Below are positions 40,601 to 49,146 of a DNA stretch of 64,000 nt, in pieces. Under the pieces are notes generated by a model. The model made no database searches. It worked only from the letters and a program-made list of their open reading frames with translations, and was not told the DNA's origin. Every line of letters begins with the position of its first letter. The first letter of the stretch is position 1. The translations under genes and the position numbers were made by a program. This DNA comes from VRUE01 sp963697695 (lineage in GTDB: Bacteria > Actinomycetota > Thermoleophilia > Solirubrobacterales > 70-9): the NCBI GenBank assembly GCA_963697695.1, contig OY969094.1, forward strand, positions 1,054,001 through 1,118,000, written 5' to 3'.

Positions 40601-43600
40601 GCGAGGACCATGGACAGCTCTCCCAGCCGCTCGGCACACCGGGGCCGCCCGAGAACTCGTCTCCCTCCGTCGGCCTCAGGATCAACTCGCCATCGCTGGT
40701 CTGCGCCACGCGGGAGTTCGCATCCGGGGAGCCGGCCGTGAAGTCGGTGACGGTGGTGTCCGTGAAGCTCTGGGCGGGCGTGGTGAACGTTCTCGGCGGG
40801 GTCGGCGGCGCTGGATCCGTGCTCGAGTTGGCCGCAGCGTCCACCGAGGTGACCCGGTAGTAGTAGGTCGTGTTCGAGCTGAGCCCGGTGAGCGGCACGC
40901 TGTGGGAGGTGACCAGCGTGGATTTGCTTTCGCTGGCGGTCAGGGAGTTGGGTTCGGTGCCGAAATCGACCCGCGAGTCGGCGATCTCGCTGGTGTCCCA
41001 AGTGATCGTCGCCGTGCCGTCGCTCGAGACCGCATGGGCGACTTTGGAGATCGCGGGAGCGGTGTCGTCGACCGCATACGTCGCTTCGTAGGAACCGGAG
41101 GCGGCGTCGAAGAACGCGTACTCCCGGCCCTTGACCGTCCGGGTCGTCGTCGCGACCGGAGCGCCGTTCTGCTTGACGCCGGTCAGCAGCCCGACAGAAG
41201 AGATGGTCGGGACCATCGCGCGCAGGCCGTTCGCACCCACAGCGTGGTCGATCGTGAAGGTGAGCTTGTTCCCACTCCAAGCGATCGAGCCGAAGGAGGA
41301 GCTGTTGCGGCCGTCGAGCCAGGTCAGCATCTGACGTGCCGAGACGACCGGCACGCCGCGTGCCTGCGCCGAGCCGACGATCGCGTCCGAGCCGGAGGAG
41401 AAATCGGCGTCGGTGTGCATGTTGGCGGTGAAGACTCCGTAGTACCCCTCGGGGCCCAGAGCGCGATCCAGGAGGGTGTCGGGGGTGAACGGATAAGACT
41501 GCTCGGACTCGTCGGTCATCTGGGTGGCCGCCTGGTAGACGTCGATCATCGAGCCGTCGAGATCGGCGAAGCGCATCGGCATGCCGGAGCCGGTGAACAT
41601 GCCGGGACGGTCCTGGTTCCACTCCGGCGGCCAGTAGTAGTAGTTGGTGTCGAGGCGAATCCCGTTCTGGAGCTCCACCTTCGGCTGCGTCGCCCAATCG
41701 CCCCAGGCGATGCAGTGGGTCCGGTTGGTGACGGATGCGCTCAGGCCCGGGTAGTTCGCCGCCAGCGCCGGGAGCTGCTCCGTGTAGAAGGATTCCAGCT
41801 CGTCCCGGTCGGCCCAGTCTCCGCAGTTGGTGTTCACGTGCAGGGCGATCTCGAAGCCCGCGTTCTGGTAGGCGGTCGCTTTGGCGTTGGAGAGCAAAGC
41901 GGTGTTGGGGTAGATGTAGGAGGTCCCCCTGACGCACTCCCAGTTCGCGACCACGCAGCCGGGCGGGCTGTCGGCGATGTACTGGTCGAAGCGCGAGACG
42001 GTGCCGCCGTTGCCGTGATCGTCGCCGCTCATCACGACAGCAGCCTTCTCGTCGCGCGGCAGGAACCAGAAGCTCGGCAGCGGCTTGCGATCCAGGTTCA
42101 TCTCCTCGACCAGGTTCTTCAGCAGCCGCTGCTGCTCGTCGGCCTGGGGTATCGCGACCTTGCTCAGATCGACCCAGTCGGGTTGAACGTCGCCCTGCTT
42201 GGCGCCGAAGAAGAGATCGTCGGAACGGATCGGGGTTTTGCCGTCGCGCTCATCGCCGCTCCAGGCGGGGTTGCCCTGGCGGGTGTAGACGACCGACTTG
42301 GCGAGATCGTAGGTGAAGGCGGCGGCCTGCCCCCCGTTCGACCCGACGCTGCGAAGCGTCACAGCGGGATTGGTGGTGGCGGTGCCGGCGCTGGAGTAGA
42401 GGGTGGCGATTGCCTGCGCGCCGTTGACCGTGTACCGGCTGGCGGTGCCATGGAACTGAATCGTCTGGCCGACGATGCCGGCGCCGGGGCCGGTCGCGGT
42501 GTCGACCCTCAGATAAGCGTTGCCCAGCGTGTTGGCTGTCGCGGTGAGGCCGAGAAGGCTCGAGAGCTGGGGGTCGGGGCGCATCGCGATCAGGTTGCCT
42601 CCCTGCTGGACCCAATTGCTCAGGGTCGTGACCTGGGCGGCGCTGAGGCCGGCCTCTCCGAGGATCGCGACGTCATAGGCGCCCAGCAGGGCGGGGGTTA
42701 CGTTCGCCAGATCGGTGACCTTGAAGGCATTCAGTCCCTCGGCTCGCAGGATCTCCGCGTAGTAGCGGCTGAACGGATTGGAGCCGGTCGAGATCACCAG
42801 GATCGGGCCACCGGGCCCTTCGTCCGGCGGAGGCGCCGGCGGTGCGGCGGTCGTGAAGGACCAGCTCGAATCGGCCGCGAGCGGGTTGCCGTTCACGTCG
42901 GCGACTCCACCCGGCCCGCCCTCGACCGTCGCCGTGTAGGTGGTCGAGTTCTGCAGCGGAGCCGTCGGATCGAGGATCGCCTGCTGCTGGGCCGGGGCGT
43001 AGCTCACCGTCGCCGCCACCAGGGCGCCACCGGGGCCGCGAAGGGAAACCGTGGAGCCGTTGATCGACACCGGATCCATCGCCTGGCTGAAGGTCGCGGT
43101 GACGTCGCTCGTGGTCGGCACGGCAGTGGCGCCGTTGGCCGGAGTGCGAGAGCCGATCGTCGGCGGGGTCGGGTCGCCCGAGGTATTGAAGACGACGTCG
43201 ACCAGATAGGCCTCGGAGTTGTAGGTGTTGGGCCCGCCGCCGGAGAAGAGCGAGCCGGCAGCTCCGTACTTGTAGAGGCCATTTGGCCCATCGACCCCGT
43301 CAGCCAGGGCGTGAAGTGGAGCGTTGTCCTCGCCGACCAGTGCGAAGTAGCCGCCGCGCGAGGAGTAATGGCCGTTCGGGGAGTGGTAAGAGGCGACGTA
43401 GGTGGTGTTGGCGTTGATCGCCACCGGGGCACCGAAACTGACCTGCTGCCAGCCGGAGCCGCTCTCACCGGTGAAGGTGGCCACCGCGAGCTGGGTCCCC
43501 CCCGCCGTCCAGAGGCGACCGATGTGGGTGCCCGTGTTCCCGGAGGTCTTGTAGAAGCGCAGCCCGGTGATGAAGCCGGGGATGTCGGAGCGGAACTTGG

Positions 43601-45587
43601 TCCCGACTTCGGTCGCGTTGGTGTCCGGGTCCTGGGGACCGGTGAAGGTGTTGTCCCAGATCGAGCAGGGGCAGGTTCGTGGCACTACTTTGACGACGGC
43701 CTGTGCCCCCGGGCTCTCGAGGTTGCCGCTGTCGTCCACGGAGCGCACCCTTATCGTCGCGCTTCCGGTCGGCCCCGGCGTCCATGAGTAAGTCCAGTTG
43801 TCGCGCCCTTCCGCCGGGTGCCAGGTGGCGCCGCCGTCGACCGAGACCTCAACGCCACCGACCTGGCCGCCTTTTGTCTCCCCCGTCTGATCGGTGGCGG
43901 TGCCGCTGATCGTGATCGGCGTTCCACTGCGAACTTCAGCCCCTGCCAGCGGATCGGAGATCGTCGTCGCCGGCGCCACGGTGTCGGTCGTCTGCGTCGT
44001 CGGCGCCAGGCCGGCCTGAAGGGTGCTGGGCTGCACGCCCATGTCGGCCAGCAGGTTGACGGTGGCCTGCTGCATCCGCGAGTCCGCAGTCGAGCCGCCA
44101 CGATCGTGGGTTCCGTCCAGCCCCCAGGACCACTGGATGGTGCCGGCCCCGAAGACCAGGGCGCCGCTGGGGGCGCGGTAGAGCGTCAGGTGGTGGGTCG
44201 CGGTGCCGGGGCCGTAGCTGGAGCCGTGGTCGAGGAGCTGCTGGGGAACGCTCTCGGTGGTCGTGGAGAGATCGATCAGGCCGGCGGGTCGGGAGCCGTT
44301 GTCGAGATCTTCATCCCACTCGTAGCCGAGCGTGCCCGCGGAGAGCGTCGCCGTCTGGTTCGGCGCCAGCGTTGCGATGTTGGTTTCGCGCCAGAGCCGC
44401 ATCTTGCCGTCGGCGGCGGGGACCTCGATCGCGGTCGTGCCGGCGTTGACCATGAAGGCCGTGCCGCTCAGCGAGTTCTCGGGGCGGCCGCCGTCGGCCG
44501 GCGGGCTGAAGCGCGGATCGCGCCAAGTACCCGTCCAAGTGGAGGTCGGGTCGATCTTGTCGTTGGCGTGGGTCTCCTTGTAACAGACGAGGGTGCGGTG
44601 GTCGGCGCTGGAGCTGTCGATGCTTTTTTCCCAGCGCGTCTTCCAGAAGATCTCGTTGCCGCTGAAGAAAGCGAGGTCGACGCCGGCGGCACGGGCTGCT
44701 TCCACGTTCGCACGCTGTGCGCCCGACCAGTACTCGTCATGGCCGACCGAGAGGAAGGCTTTGTGCTCGAGCAGCTCGGCGCCGCGGCGATCGGTGTCGA
44801 TCCCGGTGGAGTAACTGAGGTCATAGCCGTTTCGCTCCAGCCAGCGGACCATCGGGTACTCGGCGTTGAAGGGCGAGTCTTCCGGGCTGGTGCCGCGGAC
44901 GGTGAGGGGGCGGTTGTAGCTGACCTTGTAGGCGCGGCCCGGACTGGTTCCGGGTCCGCCCACGTAGAGGCTGTTGCCGCCATATTGGTTGTAGGCCTGC
45001 CAGGTGGTGTCGGAAGTCTGGAAGAGGAGGTTGGAGTTCCCGTTGTCGTCGCGGACGACGAAGACGACATGGCTTCCGCCCGAGCTGACGTCCTCGCGCA
45101 CGAGCTTGGCGAAGTAGATGCCGGAGACCGCGTCGGCGGGCACCCCCCAGGAGGCCGACTCAGACCAGTTGCCGCAGTCGATCAGCCCTGTGGCGGCCTG
45201 GGTGAGACAGGCCGGCTGGGACTGGGGCAGCGACGCAGAGGGCTGGACCGTCGCCACCTTGCGCGCCCCTTGGCCGCCGTAGTAGCCCATCCGGTAGATG
45301 TCGAGGCGGTAGTCGCTCGATGGCGTTTTGATCTTGAAGCGAACCGTCTGCCCCTGGTCGGCGCTGATGTCAGTGGTGAAGCCCTGGATGTTCGAATCCC
45401 CCGAGCCGCTGACGTCCCATTCGCTCGCGGGATTCCCCGGTTTCGAGTTCTCGCAGGCGATCGCGTTGGCGATCGGTGGATCACAGGGGGCCGCGAAGGC
45501 CTGCTCCGCGCAGAAGCAGGTCAAAGTGAGGGCCAGCAGCGCCGTCATCGAAATGAGGCACCCGGAGATCGCCGGATGGAGCCTCAT
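37698..45587 (-). CDS. giant exported mosaic protein (DMFA-like, DUF4082, deacetylase-like, FnIII, LamG-like, Ig-like repeats)
   Basis: 2,629 residues from ATG 45587 (signal peptide MRLHPAISGCLISMTALLAL...AFA). Rough order in residues: 50-540 N,N-dimethylformamidase beta C-terminal-like (LDIYRMGYYGGQGARKV; VGHDEYWSG); 550-635 Ig-like; 640-803 DUF4082 (WDNTFTGPQDPD); 808-912 Big_5 Ig-like; 926-1136 glutamine-amidotransferase-like; 1180-1420 polysaccharide-deacetylase-like (MSGDDHGNGG, LHVNTNCGDW, RTHCIAWGDW); 1504-1604 fibronectin III; 1612-1905 concanavalin/LamG-like; 1909-1999 one Ig-like repeat; 2101-2629 six tandem Ig-like repeats. No sortase motif or C-terminal TM is seen, so it is secreted or wall-bound by its repeats. 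Catalytic role is uncertain; domain names beyond DUF4082, FnIII and Big_5 are by resemblance. Confidence 0.88.
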   Translation of the reverse strand: MRLHPAISGCLISMTALLALTLTCFCAEQAFAAPCDPPIANAIACENSKPGNPASEWDVSGSGDSNIQGFTTDISADQGQTVRFKIKTPSSDYRLDIYRMGYYGGQGARKVATVQPSASLPQSQPACLTQAATGLIDCGNWSESASWGVPADAVSGIYFAKLVREDVSSGGSHVVFVVRDDNGNSNLLFQTSDTTWQAYNQYGGNSLYVGGPGTSPGRAYKVSYNRPLTVRGTSPEDSPFNAEYPMVRWLERNGYDLSYSTGIDTDRRGAELLEHKAFLSVGHDEYWSGAQRANVEAARAAGVDLAFFSGNEIFWKTRWEKSIDSSSADHRTLVCYKETHANDKIDPTSTWTGTWRDPRFSPPADGGRPENSLSGTAFMVNAGTTAIEVPAADGKMRLWRETNIATLAPNQTATLSAGTLGYEWDEDLDNGSRPAGLIDLSTTTESVPQQLLDHGSSYGPGTATHHLTLYRAPSGALVFGAGTIQWSWGLDGTHDRGGSTADSRMQQATVNLLADMGVQPSTLQAGLAPTTQTTDTVAPATTISDPLAGAEVRSGTPITISGTATDQTGETKGGQVGGVEVSVDGGATWHPAEGRDNWTYSWTPGPTGSATIRVRSVDDSGNLESPGAQAVVKVVPRTCPCSIWDNTFTGPQDPDTNATEVGTKFRSDIPGFITGLRFYKTSGNTGTHIGRLWTAGGTQLAVATFTGESGSGWQQVSFGAPVAINANTTYVASYHSPNGHYSSRGGYFALVGEDNAPLHALADGVDGPNGLYKYGAAGSLFSGGGPNTYNSEAYLVDVVFNTSGDPTPPTIGSRTPANGATAVPTTSDVTATFSQAMDPVSINGSTVSLRGPGGALVAATVSYAPAQQQAILDPTAPLQNSTTYTATVEGGPGGVADVNGNPLAADSSWSFTTAAPPAPPPDEGPGGPILVISTGSNPFSRYYAEILRAEGLNAFKVTDLANVTPALLGAYDVAILGEAGLSAAQVTTLSNWVQQGGNLIAMRPDPQLSSLLGLTATANTLGNAYLRVDTATGPGAGIVGQTIQFHGTASRYTVNGAQAIATLYSSAGTATTNPAVTLRSVGSNGGQAAAFTYDLAKSVVYTRQGNPAWSGDERDGKTPIRSDDLFFGAKQGDVQPDWVDLSKVAIPQADEQQRLLKNLVEEMNLDRKPLPSFWFLPRDEKAAVVMSGDDHGNGGTVSRFDQYIADSPPGCVVANWECVRGTSYIYPNTALLSNAKATAYQNAGFEIALHVNTNCGDWADRDELESFYTEQLPALAANYPGLSASVTNRTHCIAWGDWATQPKVELQNGIRLDTNYYYWPPEWNQDRPGMFTGSGMPMRFADLDGSMIDVYQAATQMTDESEQSYPFTPDTLLDRALGPEGYYGVFTANMHTDADFSSGSDAIVGSAQARGVPVVSARQMLTWLDGRNSSSFGSIAWSGNKLTFTIDHAVGANGLRAMVPTISSVGLLTGVKQNGAPVATTTRTVKGREYAFFDAASGSYEATYAVDDTAPAISKVAHAVSSDGTATITWDTSEIADSRVDFGTEPNSLTASESKSTLVTSHSVPLTGLSSNTTYYYRVTSVDAAANSSTDPAPPTPPRTFTTPAQSFTDTTVTDFTAGSPDANSRVAQTSDGELILRPTEGDEFSGGPGVPSGWESCPWSSPETCAPESGATVSGGSLQINGTYARTAANYGSGRTLEFAAGFGGQSFQHAGFGVDLNNSANWAIFSVKSDGTFAARTNNNGASTETQLSGSLLGSSHLYRIEWGPTEVRYYADGALVATHAAGFGTQMRPIASDFNAGAPGLSIDWLRMGDYAGSGAFDSRVFDAGAGQSADWGALAWNASTPAGTGVAVSVRTGDTAIPDATWTAFSPIASSGGDVPGSSRYLQYRAQLTTTDPAATPTLGDVSISYSTASGGAVPETTIDSGPSGTTEDSTPTFSFHSSVADSTFSCSIDTGTPSFAPCSGPGATHTPASPLADGAYTFRVQATAAGKTDPTPATSSFTVSTPQPVTAPNLLGTSPASPANANAPLVLGSAEAGSQVRIYSSPDCSGVPLATGTAAQLASPGIAISVLDNSTTALRATATIGANTSPCSATITYAEDSAAPDTTISSGPSGPTNDSTPTFGFSSSETNSTFQCRFDSAAFAACSGPGATHTPTTALSAGAHTFSVQATDQAANVDATPATRSFTVDTVIPDTTIASGPSGPTNDSTPTFGFSSSETNSTFQCRFDSAAFVACSGPGATHTPTALSEGAHTFSVQATDQAANVDATPATRSFTVDTVIPDTTISSGPSGPTNDSTPTFGFSSSETNSTFQCRFDSAAYVACSGPGATHTPTSALSAGAHTFSVRAVDQATNTDATPATRSFTVDTAAPNTTISSGPTGTTSATPTFGFTSNETNSTFQCRFDSAAFAACSGPGATHTPSTPLSGGSHTFAVRAVDQAGNIDASPATRSFTVDVTPPNTTISSGPSGPTNDSTPTFGFSSSETNSTFQCRFDSAAFAACSGPGATHTPTTALSAGAHTFSVRAVDQFGNIDASPATRSFTVDTQAPDTTITSGPSGAVTGVSHTFAFSSSEAGTFQCRLDSASFAACTSPKNYLILTAGSHTVQVRAIDGAGNTDQTPASRTFTISF
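37715..39290. repeat. tandem 264-267-base repeats within the giant gene
   Basis: The word AAGCGGCACTGGAAGGTCGA recurs at 38110, 38377, 38641, 38905 and 39172, giving periods of 267, 264, 264 and 267 bases. Each unit encodes an about 88-residue Ig-like domain with two Cys (STFQCRFDSAAFAAC). The outer copies (toward 37715) are diverged; the central five are nearly identical in DNA, a sign of recent expansion. Confidence 0.92.
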
Positions 45588-45684
45588 CCGCGATCGGCCA
45601 ATATTTTCTCCCGGCACACCCGAGAAACGTCGAGAGTTCGGCCTAGCTTTCTGTCCAGAAGGACGAGATTCGGACGATCGCTTC

Positions 45685-46668
45685 CTAGCGCGGACCGTCG
45701 GTATGCACGAAGAGCACTGGGTCGCCAAGGCTGCCCTCCGCGCGCAGCGCCAGCAGGCCGGCCATCGCCTTCGCGGTGTAGACGGGATCGAGCGAGAGCC
45801 GCTCCTCGGCGGCGAGGGCGGCGGCGCCCGTGGCGGCCTCGGTCGGGTGACCGTAGCCCGCCCCGATCTGGTCCCGGGTCAGGTCGAGCATGCCCGGCTC
45901 GAGCCGCAGCCGGCCGAGGCGCGCTCCCCGGCGCTCCAGCAACGCGGCGATGCGCCGCGCGAGGCGAGCGAACACCGGTGCGTCGAGGCGGAGCTGGTCG
46001 TTGACCACGACCCCGATGACGCGGGCGGGCAGGCCGGCGAGCTGGAAGCCGAGTGCCAGGCCGGCCGCAGTACCGCCGGTGCCGACCGGGACGACGACGT
46101 GCGCCGGCTCGGGCAGCGAGCCGTCCTCGACCTGGGCGGCGATCTCGAGCGCGGCCTCGACATAGCCGAGCGCCCCTACCGCCGAGGAGCCGCCGGCCGG
46201 CAGCAGGTACGGCAGGCGGCCACCGCGAGTGTTGCGGGCGAGCAGCCAGGGCAGCACCGCCACGGTGCGTGCCTTCGTGTGGGTGCGGTAGATGCGCGCG
46301 CCGGAGGCATCGAGCCGAGCGAGCTGGGCGCGGACGTGGGCGTCGATCGGCTGGTCGACGAGCGCGAGCGCTGTTTCGAGGCCGTGTTCACGCGCGTAGA
46401 GCGCAGTTGCGAGCCCCCAGTTCGTGCCGAGCCCGCCGAAGGTGAGGATCGAACGGCGGCCGCGGCGGCGGGCATCGGGGATCAGCCACTCGAGCTTGCG
46501 CACCTTGTTGCCGCCCCAGCCGCCCGAGCCGAAGGCGCCATCTTCCTTGACCCAGATGCCGAGACCGGCAAGCTCGCGGACCGGCGTCGGGCGCTCGGAC
46601 AGCGCGAGATGAGGGAGGGTCTCGGCCAGGGCCGGGAAGCGTTCATGTAGACGGGGGCTCAAGCGCAC
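45685..46668 (-). CDS. PLP-dependent D-cysteine desulfhydrase / ACC deaminase-like enzyme
   Basis: 327 residues, fold type II PLP enzyme. GGNKVRKLEWLIPDA contains the PLP Lys, LTFGGLGTNWGLATA the following loop, and VVPVGTGGTAAGLALG the phosphate-binding Gly/Thr loop. The family releases ammonia from D-cysteine, ACC or related amino acids. GTG start. Divergent from the ABC exporter; no metabolic partner nearby. Confidence 0.88.
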   Translation of the reverse strand: MRLSPRLHERFPALAETLPHLALSERPTPVRELAGLGIWVKEDGAFGSGGWGGNKVRKLEWLIPDARRRGRRSILTFGGLGTNWGLATALYAREHGLETALALVDQPIDAHVRAQLARLDASGARIYRTHTKARTVAVLPWLLARNTRGGRLPYLLPAGGSSAVGALGYVEAALEIAAQVEDGSLPEPAHVVVPVGTGGTAAGLALGFQLAGLPARVIGVVVNDQLRLDAPVFARLARRIAALLERRGARLGRLRLEPGMLDLTRDQIGAGYGHPTEAATGAAALAAEERLSLDPVYTAKAMAGLLALRAEGSLGDPVLFVHTDGPR

Positions 46669-46697
46669 TGAGTTTCCTCGATCGCGAGACTGTGCGG

Positions 46698-47540
46698 ATG
46701 ACCGCTGCCCTCTCTGCCCGCAGCCTCTCGAAGCGCTACGGCAGGACGACCGCGCTCGACGCCGTCGATATAGAGGTCGAGGCCGGAGAGCTCGTCGGCC
46801 TGCTCGGCCCCAACGGGGCGGGCAAGTCGACGCTGGTGAAGATCGCCTGCGGCCTGGTCCGGCCGACGGCCGGTGAAGCGCAGGTAGCCGGCGCGGCGGC
46901 CGGCAGCCGGGCGGCCCGTGCGTCCACCGGCTACCTGGCCGAGCTGTTCCGCTTCCCCGGCTGGGCGAGCGCCGAGGAGGTCCTCGCGCTGCATCAGCGT
47001 CTGTCCCGCTCCGATGGCGGGGCGGCCGAGCGGGAGGAGCTGCTGGCGCGGGTCAGCCTCGCGGACGAGGGCGGGCGCCGGATGGAGGCGATGAGCAAGG
47101 GTATGCAGCAGCGGCTGGGCATCGCCCAGGCGCTGATCGGAGCGCCGCGGCTCGTGCTGCTCGACGAGCCGACGAGCGCACTCGACCCCGGCGGTCGGCG
47201 CACGGTACGCGACCTGCTCGTCGGCCTGCGCGAAGAAGGCGTCGGCGTGCTGCTGAACTCACACCTGCTCAGCGAGATCGAGCTCGTCTGCGACCGGGTC
47301 GTCATCATCGACGGCGGCCGGGTGGTGACCGAGGGTCAGCCGGAGGACCTGACCGCGCCCGGGGGCGTCGAGGTCGAGACCTCCGAAGGCGTGCGGCGCC
47401 TGCCCGATGCGCGCCGCGAGGACGTCCCGGAGATCGTCCGTGAGCTGGTCGCCGGCGGCGCCGAGGTCTACGGCGTCCGCGTGGTGAGCGGCTCGCTCGA
47501 GGACGCCTATCTCGCCGCCGTGGTGGGGCGAGACGGATGA
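46698..47540 (+). CDS. ABC transporter ATP-binding protein
   Basis: About 280 residues. Walker A GPNGAGKSTLVK, Q-loop region STGYLAELFRFPG (lacking a plain Gln at the usual place), signature MSKGMQQRLG (degenerate LSGGQ), Walker B LVLLDEPTSALD and NSHLLSEIELVCD with the switch His. GTG 46692 is an alternative start two codons upstream. Coupled by four bases to the permease. Confidence 0.9.
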   Translation: MTAALSARSLSKRYGRTTALDAVDIEVEAGELVGLLGPNGAGKSTLVKIACGLVRPTAGEAQVAGAAAGSRAARASTGYLAELFRFPGWASAEEVLALHQRLSRSDGGAAEREELLARVSLADEGGRRMEAMSKGMQQRLGIAQALIGAPRLVLLDEPTSALDPGGRRTVRDLLVGLREEGVGVLLNSHLLSEIELVCDRVVIIDGGRVVTEGQPEDLTAPGGVEVETSEGVRRLPDARREDVPEIVRELVAGGAEVYGVRVVSGSLEDAYLAAVVGRDG

Positions 47541-48394
47541 GCGACGCGCTCACCATTGCCGCTCACGCGCTGCAGGAGGCGGTCCGCCGCCGGGTGCTGC
47601 TCGTCGTGGCGCTGCTGACCGCCGCCTTCCTCGGGCTCTACGCGCTGGCGGCCTTCGAGGCCTTCAATGCGCTCGAGGGGACGAACCCCGGAGGCATCAT
47701 CCCGATCGACGAGCGGGCGCTGGCAGGCGGGACGCTGCTCGGCCTGGCGATGTTCGTCGCGCTCTTCCTCGGCGTGGTGCTGGCGATCTTCCTCACGCTC
47801 GGCGCGGTCCAGGGCGACGCCGAGCGCGGCCTGCTGCAGCCGCTGGTCGTGCGTCCGGTGGGACGTACGACGCTGCTCGTCGGGCGGCTGATCGCCGCCT
47901 CCGCCGTCTGCGCGCCCTACGTCGTCACCGTCTTCCTCGCCGCCGTGCTCATCACACAGGCCGCCGGGGACTTCACTCCCGGGTCGCTGGTCGTCCCTGC
48001 CGCCGGCCTGGCCCTGGGCGTCATCACCGTGGTGGCGATCTCGCTGCTCGGCTCGACCCTGCTCGGGACCACCGCCAACGGCATCGCGATCTTCATGGTC
48101 TTCGCCACCGGCCTCGCCGCCGGCCTGCTCGGCCAGATCGGCGAAGCGCTCGAAGTCGACGGGCTGACGACGGCGAGCTCGATCATCTCCTGGATCGTTC
48201 CCTTCGAGGCGCTCTACCAAAACGGCCTCCACGCCCTGACCTCGGACATCGGCGGCGTAACCGGCGTGGTCGTCGAGCTAGGCCCGTTCGGCGGCGCCAA
48301 CGACGTCAGCGCAGGGATCTGGCCCTGGGCGGTCGCGTGGTCCACCGCCGTGCTGGCCCTGGCCGCACTGGCGTTCCGCCGCCGCGATCTCTGA
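47537..48394 (+). CDS. ABC transporter permease (ABC-2 / NatB-like)
   Basis: 285 residues with six hydrophobic segments, including VLLVVALLTAAFLGLYALAAF, LLGLAMFVALFLGVVLAIFLTL, APYVVTVFLAAVLITQ and a C-terminal AVAWSTAVLALAALAF. A cytoplasmic EXRGLLQPLVVRPVGRTTLLVGR-like loop (here GDAERGLLQPLVVRPVGR) matches ABC-2 exporter permeases. Operon partner of the preceding ATPase. Substrate unknown. Confidence 0.88.
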   Translation: MSDALTIAAHALQEAVRRRVLLVVALLTAAFLGLYALAAFEAFNALEGTNPGGIIPIDERALAGGTLLGLAMFVALFLGVVLAIFLTLGAVQGDAERGLLQPLVVRPVGRTTLLVGRLIAASAVCAPYVVTVFLAAVLITQAAGDFTPGSLVVPAAGLALGVITVVAISLLGSTLLGTTANGIAIFMVFATGLAAGLLGQIGEALEVDGLTTASSIISWIVPFEALYQNGLHALTSDIGGVTGVVVELGPFGGANDVSAGIWPWAVAWSTAVLALAALAFRRRDL

Positions 48395-48422
48395 AGCGCT
48401 CGACCCACCTGCTCAGGCCGAG

Positions 48423-48722
48423 TCAGCAGCCACCGCCACCCCCGCCGTCGCCTCCTCCTCCACCACCGCCGAAGTCTCCGCCAACCCCGGCGTACGCCCC
48501 ACCCCCCAGCCCGAGGACCGTCGACGCAGACCAGAGCGCTTCGCGTTTGTCTCGCTCCGACTCGGGAAAGACCGCGACCAGCTTCCGGCCGAGCAGCACG
48601 CGCTGCGCCACGTCCACCGTCCTTCCCGTCTCGGCGACTTCCCTCGCCCACGCGACCGCTTCATCGAAATCGTGAAACGACTCTCGCCACCGTCCGTCGA
48701 AACCCACGTGCCACTTAGCCAT
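48423..48722 (-). CDS. small protein with glycine-rich C-terminal tail
   Basis: 99 residues from ATG 48722. The N-terminal half AKWHVGFDGRWRESFHDFDEAVAWAREVAET looks like a compact DUF2188-type fold; the remainder includes LLGRKLVAVFPESERDKREAL and ends with a tail rich in Gly finishing in GGGGGGC. A low-complexity Gly tail ending in Cys is unusual. Function unknown; 25 bases before the toxin gene's stop on the same strand. Confidence 0.65.
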   Translation of the reverse strand: MAKWHVGFDGRWRESFHDFDEAVAWAREVAETGRTVDVAQRVLLGRKLVAVFPESERDKREALWSASTVLGLGGGAYAGVGGDFGGGGGGGDGGGGGGC

Positions 48723-48747
48723 CGCGAAAGCGTAGGGCGGCATGCAT

Positions 48748-49146
48748 CTATCTGCTAGCCAAGACCACTTCAAGCGAGACACCAGGGAGCTCGGCAAAGC
48801 CGCCTTGGTCGAGGCTCACTACCTGCCGCTCTCTGGCTCGCGCCGTCGCAGCGATGATGAGGTCGTGGGCACCCCGTGGCGATCCTGCCTGCCGAACGTG
48901 CGCCAGCAGAGCGGCATGCGCCTCGGCCACGTCGAGGTCGTAGACCTCAATCGAAACGGCGTCCAGGACCGCCGCGACAAAGCGCTTACGCTTTTCCCGC
49001 CTGCGTCCTTTTGCCAGCTGAACGCCAACCCTCAGCTCTGCCACGGTGATCGCCGCTATCGCGACATCATCATCGTCGTCAATCGCGTCACCCAACAAAT
49101 CGCCTCCGCGCTCGGCGTCGACCAACATCGTCGTGTCAAGGATCAG
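48748..49146 (-). CDS. VapC-type PIN-domain toxin, probable CTG start
   Basis: 132 residues if begun at CTG 49146: MILDTTMLVDAERGGDLLG, with the first catalytic Asp in ILDTT, Glu in TVAELRVG, Asp in GAHDLIIAA and a last acidic strand SLDQGGF. PIN-domain toxins are Mg-dependent RNases acting on tRNA or mRNA. The first conventional start, ATG 49128, lies after the essential Asp and would inactivate the enzyme. CTG 49146 overlaps the antitoxin stop as CTGA, the usual four-base coupling of toxin-antitoxin pairs. Confidence 0.85.
   Translation of the reverse strand: MILDTTMLVDAERGGDLLGDAIDDDDDVAIAAITVAELRVGVQLAKGRRREKRKRFVAAVLDAVSIEVYDLDVAEAHAALLAHVRQAGSPRGAHDLIIAATARARERQVVSLDQGGFAELPGVSLEVVLASR

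Noticed and set aside
40242..43787. 1,181-codon open frame on the plus strand
   Set aside because: Exactly antisense to the giant protein gene; composition is Arg/Gly/Val-rich without domains, as expected from the complement of a high-GC gene.
46698..48394. ABC pair considered as a defence or toxin-immunity system
   Set aside because: Plain ABC-2 exporter architecture without nuclease, precursor peptide or modification enzyme nearby.
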